This document shows, one piece after another, positions 56,153 through 64,000 of a DNA stretch of 64,000 nt; the stretch's first letter is position 1, and each line of letters begins with the position of its first letter. The notes below the pieces were generated by a model. The model had not been told where the DNA came from. It saw nothing but the letters and a program-made list of their open reading frames with translations, and searched no databases. The translations under genes were made by a program, and so were the position numbers. The DNA is from Sva-07 sp963717385. Lineage in GTDB: Bacteria > Actinomycetota > Acidimicrobiia > Acidimicrobiales > Ilumatobacteraceae. The stretch covers positions 186,001 to 250,000 of the forward strand of contig CAVQWE010000027.1 in NCBI GenBank assembly GCA_963717385.1, in the 5' to 3' direction.

Positions 56153-57377
56153 CGAAGGTTGTTGCCATGATCGCCAGTGCCGACGGAATGATCACCACCG
56201 CCATCGCCTGACCGACCGAGAACGCATCGGTGTTCGCCAGCGCGCCAACAAGCGCCGGTGTCACCACCGCCGAGCCGCGCTGGCCGATCAGCATCGCTGT
56301 GAATCCCGAACCGGGCGGACCCGGCGACCGTGCCGCTCTGTCGTAGAGCTGCGGGAACATCACTGCGGTTCCGATGCCGCCGATCAGGAACCCGATGATC
56401 GACACCGGCACGCTGGCCACCAAGGTCGCGAGCACCGCGCCGATCACCACCAGTACCGACGCGCCCCTGATCAACGCCGTGTCTCCAACCCGAACCTGCA
56501 CGAAGTCGCCGCTCAATCTCCCCACCGTCATCGCACCGGAGAAGATCACGAAACCGAGCCCGGCCACGCCGGGAGCAGCGGAGAGGTCGTCGCCGAGTCG
56601 AAACGCCGCCCAATCGGTGTTGGTCATCTCGATCGCCATCGCCGCAGCGCCGCCCACACCCAGCACGAAACCGGCCAACGACAGCACCCCGCCCGCCGAC
56701 GCTCGGCTCGGGGTGGACGCATCGGTCGATGCGGTGTCGTCGTCGAACACGGAGCTCGGGGCGAGGGCCAGCGCGGAGACCTCCACCATCGGTTCATCAT
56801 CGGTGGGGAGGAGTCCTGACGAGACCAGGCGCAGCACACCGATCAGCACGATCGCCACCACGGTGAACTGCACCGCCACGCCGATGTCGGCACGCAACGA
56901 AACAACGGTCACCAACCCGCCCGTGACCGCTCCCAGGCTCCACAGCCCGTGCAGCCGGTTCATCACCGGCGTGTGCCGACGAGCGCTGATCGCCGAGCCC
57001 TGCACGTTCATCGCCACGTCGATGAAGACGTCGAAGAAGAGCAGACCGAACAGCCCGAGCGCCAACACCACCGGCGACGTCGCGATGCCGATCACCGGGA
57101 GGAAACCGATCGAGAGCACCCCTCCGAAGATCAACACGCGTCGGCTGCCCGCACGGGCGATCATCCTGCCGGCGAACACCACACCGATCAGGCTGGCCAG
57201 GCTGCCGACCGTGAGGACCATGCCGAGCACGCCGATCGACACCCCGACCTGCTCGCGCAGTTCTGGCAGGCGTGGCACGATCGTGGCGATCGTGGCCCCG
57301 TTGGCGAAGAACTGAACCGCCACGGCGCGCAACGCACGCTTGTCGGCCTGTGCCGATGTGTCCACTTCGATTTCCAC
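56136..57377 (-). CDS. MFS transporter
   Basis: This 413-residue protein has twelve predicted helices with a central acidic loop (DDEPMVEVSALALAPSSVFDDDTAST). Motif A-like GRMIARAGSRRVLI follows helix 2, and NRLHGLWSLGAVTGGLV is in helix 5. It resembles FucP/YbjJ-type MFS proteins in actinobacteria. Substrate unknown. It lies 8 bp after the methyltransferase gene on the same strand. Confidence 0.88.
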   Translation of the reverse strand: MEIEVDTSAQADKRALRAVAVQFFANGATIATIVPRLPELREQVGVSIGVLGMVLTVGSLASLIGVVFAGRMIARAGSRRVLIFGGVLSIGFLPVIGIATSPVVLALGLFGLLFFDVFIDVAMNVQGSAISARRHTPVMNRLHGLWSLGAVTGGLVTVVSLRADIGVAVQFTVVAIVLIGVLRLVSSGLLPTDDEPMVEVSALALAPSSVFDDDTASTDASTPSRASAGGVLSLAGFVLGVGGAAAMAIEMTNTDWAAFRLGDDLSAAPGVAGLGFVIFSGAMTVGRLSGDFVQVRVGDTALIRGASVLVVIGAVLATLVASVPVSIIGFLIGGIGTAVMFPQLYDRAARSPGPPGSGFTAMLIGQRGSAVVTPALVGALANTDAFSVGQAMAVVIIPSALAIMATTFVSRSG

Positions 57378-57385
57378 GTTCGGCC

Positions 57386-58678
57386 TCAGTCGGCAACGGT
57401 ACCGATGAGGCGTTCGATCGCATCGTCAGCGGTCACGTCGACGATCTGTGCGATCGGCCGACCTTCGCCCACCATCGCCGCCATCGGGCCCCCGCGTACC
57501 GTGCCCGGCGTGAGCACGACGAACGGCGTCGACGGATTCACTTCGTGGGCGACCGCCGCCTTGGCAATCGTGCGCCACACCGCGTCGATACGCGACAGCC
57601 CTGGTCGAGCCGGGGTGTTGACACCGGCGAGTTCGTAGAGCCGCTCGATGCCATCAGGGCCGGTTGCGCGAAATGCCACGGTGACGCCAGGTGCCAGGCG
57701 AGGGTTCTCCACGACGTCGGTGCATCCCGCATCGTCGAACAGGTTTCTGGCGATGTCTTTGAGGGTGCGCTGGTCTCTCGGCGGTGCCGGCGCCATCGAC
57801 GCCACACGCTCCTCAGCCCGCTCCACGTAACCAGCGTCGGTGTCGTAGCCCACGTATCGGCGGCCGGTGTTGACCGCAGCGACCGCCGTGGTGCCCGAGC
57901 CCATGAACGGATCGAGCACGACGTCGCCGTCATAGGTGAACAACTGGATGCATCGCTCGACCAGGGCAACCGGGAACGGTGCTGGATGCCCGACACGAGT
58001 GGCGCTCTCGGCGGGGATCTCCCACACGTCGAGCGTGGCCTCCATGAACTCGTCGCCCGGGATCGTGGCGACACCGGGTTCGCCAGGCGACGCCGACCCG
58101 CGACCGACACGATCGAAGCGCCCCTTGCTGGCGATGATCACCCGTTCGGTGGTGTCACGCAGTACCGGGTTGGCCGGCGACCGGTACGAGCCCCACGCAC
58201 ACGAGCCGCTGGCGCCACGCTGCTTCTGCCAGATCACTTCGCCACGCAGGAGCAGGCGGAGATCGTCCTGCAAGATGGTGGTGACGTCGGCGGCCAGGTT
58301 TCGGTACGGCCTGCGGCCGAGATTGGCGACGTTGATCGCGAGGCGGCCGCCGGGCTCGAGCGTGCGCACGCACTCGGCAAGCACGTCGCGCAGCATCGTG
58401 AGATAGTCGATGTAGTCACCGGGCACGTGGCCTTCACCGAGTGCGGTCTCGTACTCCTTGCCGGCGAAGTACGGCGGCGAGGTGACCACCAACGCCACCG
58501 ATGCATCAGGCACCGCCGCCATGTCGCGAGCGTCGCCGACGTGGATGACATCGAGTTCGCCCGGCGTGCCGAGCTCGTCGTCGTCGCTGACCTCGGGCGG
58601 CGCGAAGCGGGCGTAGAAGTCGGTCGAGTCGTGGGACTCGCGTTTGCCGACACCGAACGACGAAGTGGAGGTGCCCAT
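57386..58678 (-). CDS. Site-specific DNA methyltransferase, beta class, solitary
   Basis: This 430-residue amino-methyltransferase has the catalytic TSPPY (66-70) before the AdoMet-binding DPFMGSGTT (256-264), the order of beta-class N6-adenine or N4-cytosine enzymes. TSPPYFAGKEYE is characteristic of a conserved actinobacterial group. A C-terminal extension of about 120 residues, with no motif I know, may bind DNA. No restriction gene is adjacent, so this is an orphan, possibly a regulatory or housekeeping methylase. It follows the SDR gene by 8 bp. Confidence 0.9.
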   Translation of the reverse strand: MGTSTSSFGVGKRESHDSTDFYARFAPPEVSDDDELGTPGELDVIHVGDARDMAAVPDASVALVVTSPPYFAGKEYETALGEGHVPGDYIDYLTMLRDVLAECVRTLEPGGRLAINVANLGRRPYRNLAADVTTILQDDLRLLLRGEVIWQKQRGASGSCAWGSYRSPANPVLRDTTERVIIASKGRFDRVGRGSASPGEPGVATIPGDEFMEATLDVWEIPAESATRVGHPAPFPVALVERCIQLFTYDGDVVLDPFMGSGTTAVAAVNTGRRYVGYDTDAGYVERAEERVASMAPAPPRDQRTLKDIARNLFDDAGCTDVVENPRLAPGVTVAFRATGPDGIERLYELAGVNTPARPGLSRIDAVWRTIAKAAVAHEVNPSTPFVVLTPGTVRGGPMAAMVGEGRPIAQIVDVTADDAIERLIGTVAD

Positions 58679-58686
58679 CGATGTGC

Positions 58687-59538
58687 TCAGCCCTCCCCGA
58701 GGACGATCGGCGGGTTCACACCGTCGGCGGCGCGTTGCACACGAGCGACCGATGCTTCACGGGTGGAGTCGTGCGTGAGGATCCAGAACCGGCCGGCCTT
58801 GATCGCCGAGACGACGTCGGCGGCCACCTTGCTGGCAGGGATCCCACCGTCGACACCTGCCTGCAATGCCTGATTGATGAGTTGTGCCATCGGCGAGTCG
58901 AGGGTTGCAGGTTCCTTGCCCATCAGATCGGTCTTGACGAACTCGGGGCACAGCACGCTGGCACGCACGGGCGACCCGATGAGTTCGAGTTCGAGGAACA
59001 AGCTCTCGCTCAGGCCGACCACAGCGTGCTTGCTGGCAACGTAGGGGGCAATGCCTGGCGCTCCTTGCAGACCGGCATGCGATGCAGTGCTCACGATGTG
59101 GCCGACACCCTGCTGCTGCATCACCGGCAGCACCGCCCGGATGCCGTAGACCACGCCGAGGACGTTGACGTCGAGGACGCGTTGCCACAGCTCGACCGGG
59201 TCGGTCCAGGCGTCGCCGACACCTGCGATGCCCGCGTTGTTGAACATCACGTGGACCGCACCGAACTGCTCGATCGCGTATTCGATGAGCGCGTTCACCT
59301 CGGGCTCGGCGGTGGTGTTGCAGATCATGGTGGCGACCGATGCGCCATCCTCGCTGAGGCGAGCTTCGACGTCGCGCAGCTTCGGTGCGTCGATGTCGGC
59401 GAGCACCACCGACATCCCCTCGGCGATCATGGCTTCGGCGACGGCGAGCCCGATGCCGCTGGCGCCGCCGGTGATCACCGCGACGTTTCCAGGAGCGATG
59501 GCGTTGGGCGCGTCGGTCGAGGCTGCTGCGTCGGACAT
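58687..59538 (-). CDS. Short-chain dehydrogenase/reductase
   Basis: This 283-residue classical SDR has TGGASGIGLAVAEA near residue 23, NNAG at about 100, the catalytic Ser in STASHAG, and YVASK. LADIDAPKL after strand 2 (Asp) suggests NAD(H). It resembles the SDRs that act on steroid or fatty-alcohol substrates in actinobacteria. It is cotranscribed with the methyltransferase gene, an odd pairing, and diverges from the FadH-type gene. Confidence 0.9.
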   Translation of the reverse strand: MSDAAASTDAPNAIAPGNVAVITGGASGIGLAVAEAMIAEGMSVVLADIDAPKLRDVEARLSEDGASVATMICNTTAEPEVNALIEYAIEQFGAVHVMFNNAGIAGVGDAWTDPVELWQRVLDVNVLGVVYGIRAVLPVMQQQGVGHIVSTASHAGLQGAPGIAPYVASKHAVVGLSESLFLELELIGSPVRASVLCPEFVKTDLMGKEPATLDSPMAQLINQALQAGVDGGIPASKVAADVVSAIKAGRFWILTHDSTREASVARVQRAADGVNPPIVLGEG

Positions 59539-59733
59539 CGCCCAAATCTAGGACGCCGACACCACCCCCACGCGTGATGGAGCGCAGCGCCGGCCCCACC
59601 ACCCTCCCCGTTCACGTTGCGGTCCGGAAGGGGCGCCCCATCCAATCCGTCACACGAACGTGGGTTGACTGGGTGCGTGTGGGTCGGGCTGGACATGGCT
59701 CGGGTGGGGAGGCGCCAGTACGGTTGGCGGCGC

Positions 59734-61680
59734 ATGGCGTACCGCTATCTCTGGACTCCGCAGCAGCTCGGCCCGGTCGAGGTGCGCAACCGCATCGTGT
59801 TCTCCGCGCACCTCACCAACTACGCCCGTGACGGTCTGCCCACCGATCAGCACGCCGCCTACTACGGCGCCCGCGCCGCCGGCGGGACCGGGCTGATCAT
59901 CACCGAGGAGCACTCGACTCACCCCACCGACTGGCCGTACGAGAAGCTGATCCACGGATTCCACCGCGACGTCATCCCCGGCTACCGCAAGATCACCGAC
60001 GCCGTCCATCGTCACCGGGTGCCGATCTTCGCCCAGATCAACCACAACGGCGGTCAAGCCTCGTCGATGTACTCGCGGCTCCCGGTGTGGGGGCCGTCGC
60101 CGGTCGCCGACCCGCTGTTCCGCGAGGTTCCCAAGGCCGTCACCCACGCCGAGATCGACGAGATCGTGGCCGGCTACGCGCTCGTCGCCGAGCATTGTGC
60201 CGAGGGCGGCTTCGACGGCATCGAGCTGCAGTGCTCGCACAGCTCGATCGTTCGCGGCTTCCTCTCCCCGGCCACCAACCATCGCACCGACGACTACGGC
60301 GGTTCACTCGAGAACCGGGCCCGACTGCTGGTCGAGATCGTCGCCGCCGTTCGCAAGGAAATCGGTCGGGGGATGGCCCTCGGCGTGCGGATCTGCGGCG
60401 ACGAATTGATCGAGCACGGCACCACGATCGACGACGCGGTGCGGATCTCGGAGATCGTCGAAGCCACCGGGCAGGTCGACTACATCAACACCTCGATCGG
60501 CGTCGCCACGGCGAGCCTGTTCATGATCGAAGCGTCGATGCACATCCCTCCCGGCTACGCGATGTTCATTCCCTCCGCGATCCGCAAGGCGGTCGATCTC
60601 CCGGTGATCGGTGTCGGCCGGTTCAAGGATCCGCTCCAGGCCGAACGGTCGCTCGCCGAGGGTCACTGCGACCTCGTCGGTGTGGTGCGCGGGCAGATCG
60701 CCGACGCCGACTTCGTGGCGAAGGCTCGCGCTGGTTCGACCGACGAAACGCGACTGTGCCTGTCGTGCAACCAGGAGTGTGTCGGCCGGATGGGCCTCAA
60801 CCGCTGGCTCGGTTGCATCGAGAACCCTCGTACCGGCCGCGAGTCCGAGGGTGTCGGCGAGGTTCGCATCACGTCGAAGCCGAAGTCGGTGATGGTCGTC
60901 GGCGCGGGTCCGGCCGGACTGCAGGCCGCTATCGCTGCTCGCCGCAACGGCCATCAGGTGACGGTGTACGAGAAGGAGGCGGAGGCCGGCGGGCAGGTGC
61001 GCCTGGCGGCATCGGTGCCGAACCGGGCCGAGTTCGGCGACATGATCCGCAACCAGCTCACCGAGTGTCGGCGTCTGGGTGTCGAGTTCGAATACGGCGT
61101 CGGCGTGTGGCCGGGGCTGGTCGACGAGAAGCAGCCCGATCACGTGATCGTCGCCACCGGCGCCGAGGCCGCCCTCCCCTACTGGGTGCCGGGCGACGCC
61201 GACAACGTCGTCGACGTCCGCCAAGTGCTCGACGGCTCGGTGCACCCGTTCGGTGATGTCGTGGTGATCGACGAGATCGGTTTCCATCACGCCACCTCGA
61301 CCGCCGAGGTGTTGGCCGACCGCGGGTGCAACGTCGAGGTGATCGCCAACGGCATGGTCGTCGGGCAGGATCTCGGCATCACGCTCGACATGGAGAACTG
61401 GTGGATCCGCGCCGGGGAGAAGGGCATCGCACAAACGACCGACCTGGTGCCGATGGGCATGGAGGGTCGCACGCTCAACCTGCTGCATCACCCCACGGGC
61501 ACCAACGTGACCCGCACCCCCGATTGGGTGGTGCTCGCCGTGCACGCCAACCCGGTCGAGTGGCTGTACCGCGATCTGAAGACTGCTGGCGTCAGCGTCG
61601 AGCGGGTCGGCGACTGTGTGGCCCCCCGCCGCGCACACGCCGCCATCGTCGAAGGCGAACGAGCAGGCGCCGCCGTCTGA
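59734..61680 (+). CDS. OYE/2,4-dienoyl-CoA reductase (FadH-type) flavoprotein
   Basis: This 648-residue iron-sulfur flavoprotein has an N-terminal old-yellow-enzyme TIM barrel with FMN (AAYYGARAAGGTGLIITEE, FAQINHNGGQ, FDGIELQCSHSSIVRGFLSP, RTDDYGGSLENRARLL). A four-Cys cluster site follows at about residue 342 (CLSCNQECVGRMGL and GCIENP), then an FAD domain (GAGPAGLQAAIAARRNGHQV) and an NAD(P)H domain. It reduces enoyl or dienoyl substrates. The mycofactocin-linked subset of this family is a possibility, but no mycofactocin gene is nearby. The ATG at 59734 is chosen for homology (YRYLWTPQQLGPVEVRNRI). Confidence 0.92.
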   Translation: MAYRYLWTPQQLGPVEVRNRIVFSAHLTNYARDGLPTDQHAAYYGARAAGGTGLIITEEHSTHPTDWPYEKLIHGFHRDVIPGYRKITDAVHRHRVPIFAQINHNGGQASSMYSRLPVWGPSPVADPLFREVPKAVTHAEIDEIVAGYALVAEHCAEGGFDGIELQCSHSSIVRGFLSPATNHRTDDYGGSLENRARLLVEIVAAVRKEIGRGMALGVRICGDELIEHGTTIDDAVRISEIVEATGQVDYINTSIGVATASLFMIEASMHIPPGYAMFIPSAIRKAVDLPVIGVGRFKDPLQAERSLAEGHCDLVGVVRGQIADADFVAKARAGSTDETRLCLSCNQECVGRMGLNRWLGCIENPRTGRESEGVGEVRITSKPKSVMVVGAGPAGLQAAIAARRNGHQVTVYEKEAEAGGQVRLAASVPNRAEFGDMIRNQLTECRRLGVEFEYGVGVWPGLVDEKQPDHVIVATGAEAALPYWVPGDADNVVDVRQVLDGSVHPFGDVVVIDEIGFHHATSTAEVLADRGCNVEVIANGMVVGQDLGITLDMENWWIRAGEKGIAQTTDLVPMGMEGRTLNLLHHPTGTNVTRTPDWVVLAVHANPVEWLYRDLKTAGVSVERVGDCVAPRRAHAAIVEGERAGAAV

Positions 61681-61741
61681 TCACCTCAGGGACCAGACCC
61701 ACGATGTGATCCACTCGCGATGACACCGCGGGTCTGACCCC
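61679..61741. terminator. Imperfect hairpins between FadH-type and GH3 genes
   Basis: GATCAC (61679-61684) pairs with GTGATC (61706-61711), and CAGACCC (61694-61700) can pair with GGGTCTG (61730-61736). The two foldings share the interval after the stop at 61680. GGTCTGACCCC at 61731-61741 repeats the core of the hairpins at 16.06, 48.6 and 53.7 kb. Confidence 0.4.
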
Positions 61742-61769
61742 GGATGCAATTCCTGGCACACTCGACGGC

Positions 61770-64000
61770 GTGATCGACATCGACGCGGCGATCGCCGCAC
61801 TCTCGCTCGAAGACAAGTGCCGCCTCGTTGCCGGACAGACCACGTGGCGAACCCAGGCGTTCCCCGACGCCGGCATTCCACAGCTGAAGATGTCCGACGG
61901 ACCCAACGGTGTCCGCGGCGAGGGCCACGGCGGCTCGGGCACTCCCGGAGTGGTCGTACCTGCTGGGATCACCCTCGGCGCCACCTGGGATCCCGACCTC
62001 GTCGGCTGAGATCGGCGCCCTGGTCGGCACCGAGGCGAGGCGCAAGGGAGCCCACATCGTGCTCGGCCCCACCGTCAACCTGCACCGGACCCCGGTCGGC
62101 GGGCGAACGTTCGAGTGCTACAGCGAAGACCCCGAACTCACCGGCTCGCTCGGCACCGCGTACGTGCGCGGCGTTCAGTCGCACGACGTCGCTGTGACCG
62201 TGAAGCACTTCGTCGCGAACGACACCGAGATCGAACGCATGACGGTCGACGTCGACGTCGACGAACGCACCCTGCGCGAGCTGTACCTGCGACCCTTCGA
62301 GCGCATCGTCAAAGAAGCGAACGCGTGGGGCATCATGAGCTCGTACAACAAGCTCGCCGGCGAGCACGCTGCCCACAACCGGCGCCTGCTCACCGACATC
62401 TTGCGAGACGAATGGGGATTCGACGGCTTCGTCGTGTCCGACTGGTACGGCGTGCATCAAGCAGCGCCAGCGGCCAACGCCGGCCTCGACCTCGAGATGC
62501 CCGGACCCGTCCGGGTGTACGGCAGCAAGCTCGAAGCGGCGATCGAGCGCGGCGACGTCGACGAGTCGCGAGTCGACTGGCTCGTTCGAAATCTCCTGGT
62601 GCTCGCCAATCGCGTGCACGCAGACGAGCGGTCCGCCGACATCGCCGAGGAGTCGATCGACGACCCTGCCGAGCGTGCACTCACCCGACGGGCGGCCATC
62701 GGCGGCACGGTGATGTTGCGCAACGAGCCGATCACCCACCGCAATGGGCTGACGGCACCAGTGCTCCCGGTCGATCCGACGAACGTCCGCCGGATCGCCG
62801 TGATCGGCCCGAACGCCGAGATCGACCGCTGCATGGGCGGCGGTTCCGCCAGCCTCACCCCGTTCGGCCACCGCACGTTGTTGACCGCACTCACCGAACG
62901 TCTCGGCCCGGGCACCGCCACCAACGCCGAGATCATCTACGAGCCCGGCGTGCGCATCGATCGTCTCACCCCGGTGGTCCGCAAGGGACAGCTCACCAGC
63001 CCGACCGGCGAGCGGGGCCTGCGCGTGTCGTATGTCAACGGCAGCGACTGGACCGCTGATGCCGTTCTCGAACAGCTGTCGCCGAGCAGCCTGGTGCGAT
63101 TCTTCGGATCCGTTCCCGAGGGCGTCGATCCGATGAAGTTCTCGGCACGTGTCGAAGGGTCGTTCGTGCCCGACGTCGACGGACCGCACACCATCGGCGT
63201 CGTCAGCACCGGCAGCATGGCCGTTGCCGTCGACACCGGTGGCGGCCTCACCGAGGTGCTCGCCGATCGAGAGATCGAGCTGCCTCGCAGCGAGGAGTTC
63301 TTCGGCTACGGCAGCATCGAGGTCACCCACACGATCGACTGCATCGCCGGCCAACCCGTACCGCTGCACATCGGGTTCGCGAGCGCATCGGGCAACGGGT
63401 TCGCGGCGATTCGCGTCGGCATCCGGCCACCGGAGCCCGCAGACCTGATGGACCGTGCCGTCGCTGCAGCGGCCGACGCCGACGTCGCCGTCGTCATGGT
63501 CGGCACCAACGACGAGTGGGAAACCGAGGGTCACGACCGCACCACGATGGACCTGCCCGGGCGCCAGGACGAACTGGTGCGGCGCGTCATCGCCGCCAAT
63601 GCGAACACCGCGGTGATCGTCAACGCCGGCTCGCCGGTCACCATGGACTGGGCCGATCCCGACGACCCCGATGCAGCGCCAGCGGTCTTCACGTCGTTCT
63701 TCGCCGGGCAAGAGCAAGCGGAGGCGTTGGTCGACGTGCTGCTCGGCGTGACTGACCCGGGCGGCCGGCTGCCGACGACGATCCCCAAGCGGCTCGCGGA
63801 TCACCCCGCCTACCTGCACCACCAGCCTGATCACGACAGCACGGGCGCCTGCACCCAGCGCTACGGCGAAGGCCTGTTCATCGGCTACCGCGGCTACGAC
63901 GCCAGCGGCATCGGCACCCGCTTCCCGTTCGGCCACGGACTGAGTTACGGCACCGCCGAGTGGGGCGACCCGAGCCCGACCGGCACGTCGATCGCTGCCG
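61770..64000 (+). CDS. GH3 beta-glucosidase-like protein with PA14 insert, frameshifted, cut by the right edge
   Basis: This glycoside hydrolase family 3 protein has at least 743 residues. It starts LSLEDKCRLVAGQTTW, then LKMSDGPNGVRGEGHGG. The frame breaks at 62007 (GGCTGAG for GGCGAG), then reads EIGALVGTEARRKGAHIVLGP, GRTFECYSEDPELTG, VKHFVANDTE, and the nucleophile region VVSDWYGVHQAAPAANAGLDLEMPG. A PA14-like domain is inserted in the C-terminal half (SARVEGSFVPDVDGPHTIGV, GGGLTEVLAD). NDEWETEGHDRTTMDLPGRQ and FPFGHGLSYG follow. Such enzymes cleave beta-glucosides and related sugars. The 3' end is missing. Confidence 0.92.

Noticed and set aside
61969..63936. A 655-codon open frame on the minus strand opposite the GH3 gene
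   Set aside because: The plus strand reads a clear GH3 enzyme with catalytic motifs across the whole span; the antisense translation has low-complexity, shadow-like composition.

Overview
The window is high-GC DNA from an actinobacterium, most likely of the Acidimicrobiia (Ilumatobacter-like). The evidence is two WhiB-type iron-sulfur regulators, a DUF3097 gene, a DUF4349 lipoprotein, a MoxR/VWA pair, actinobacterial-style AbiEi/DUF559 and SGNH-acyltransferase genes, and GTG starts. About 60 protein genes cover almost everything. No rRNA, tRNA, CRISPR array, transposase or phage gene was seen, so this reads as ordinary chromosome.

Layout. 1-2.8 kb: ppk1 (cut by the left edge), a small protein, two whiB genes and tatA. 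2.9-10.2 kb: a VWA protein and its MoxR/ChlI-type ATPase, separated by a class III nucleotidyl cyclase and a GH1-like protein and followed by a GH2-like protein. 10.2-16.1 kb: sdhCAB as a tightly overlapping operon, divergent from a membrane pyrophosphatase with K+-dependence residues. 16.1-17.9 kb: an ArsR regulator, an ArsP-type permease and a small thioredoxin-like protein, with two matching operator-like palindromes. 17.9-26.5 kb: DUF3097, SDR, DUF4349, SCP2, Fpg/Nei, DeoD and META-domain genes, an AbiEi/DUF559 gene flanked by paired palindromic repeats, and mdh. 26.6-30.9 kb: two tandem paralogous acyltransferase-3/SGNH genes, each followed by nearly the same terminator. 30.9-37.4 kb: metF, DUF805, purH, sucCD and small membrane proteins. 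37.4-42.1 kb: a flavodoxin and a metal cluster (CDF exporter, CopCD fusion, YcnI, DUF305). 42.1-52.9 kb: thioesterase, pcrA, DCoH, a kinase, an Uup-like ABC-F protein, a carotenoid-desaturase-like flavoprotein and a two-component system. 53.0-64.0 kb: two crcB genes, ferredoxin plus P450, yaaA, MFS, a solitary DNA methyltransferase, SDR, an OYE/FadH-type reductase and a GH3 glycosidase cut by the right edge.

Two things run through the whole window. First, about 20 single-base indels break otherwise well-conserved genes, including sdhC, hppA, metF and ppk1. These look like sequence errors rather than biological decay, so broken genes are given here over their full inferred span. Second, the gaps between genes are full of long perfect hairpins that fall into recurring sequence families: a GTC(T/A)GAC-centred family, a GCGATGAG-armed family, and a duplicated AACTGTCACA hairpin. 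They probably act as bidirectional terminators, but their shared sequence suggests a dispersed repeat.
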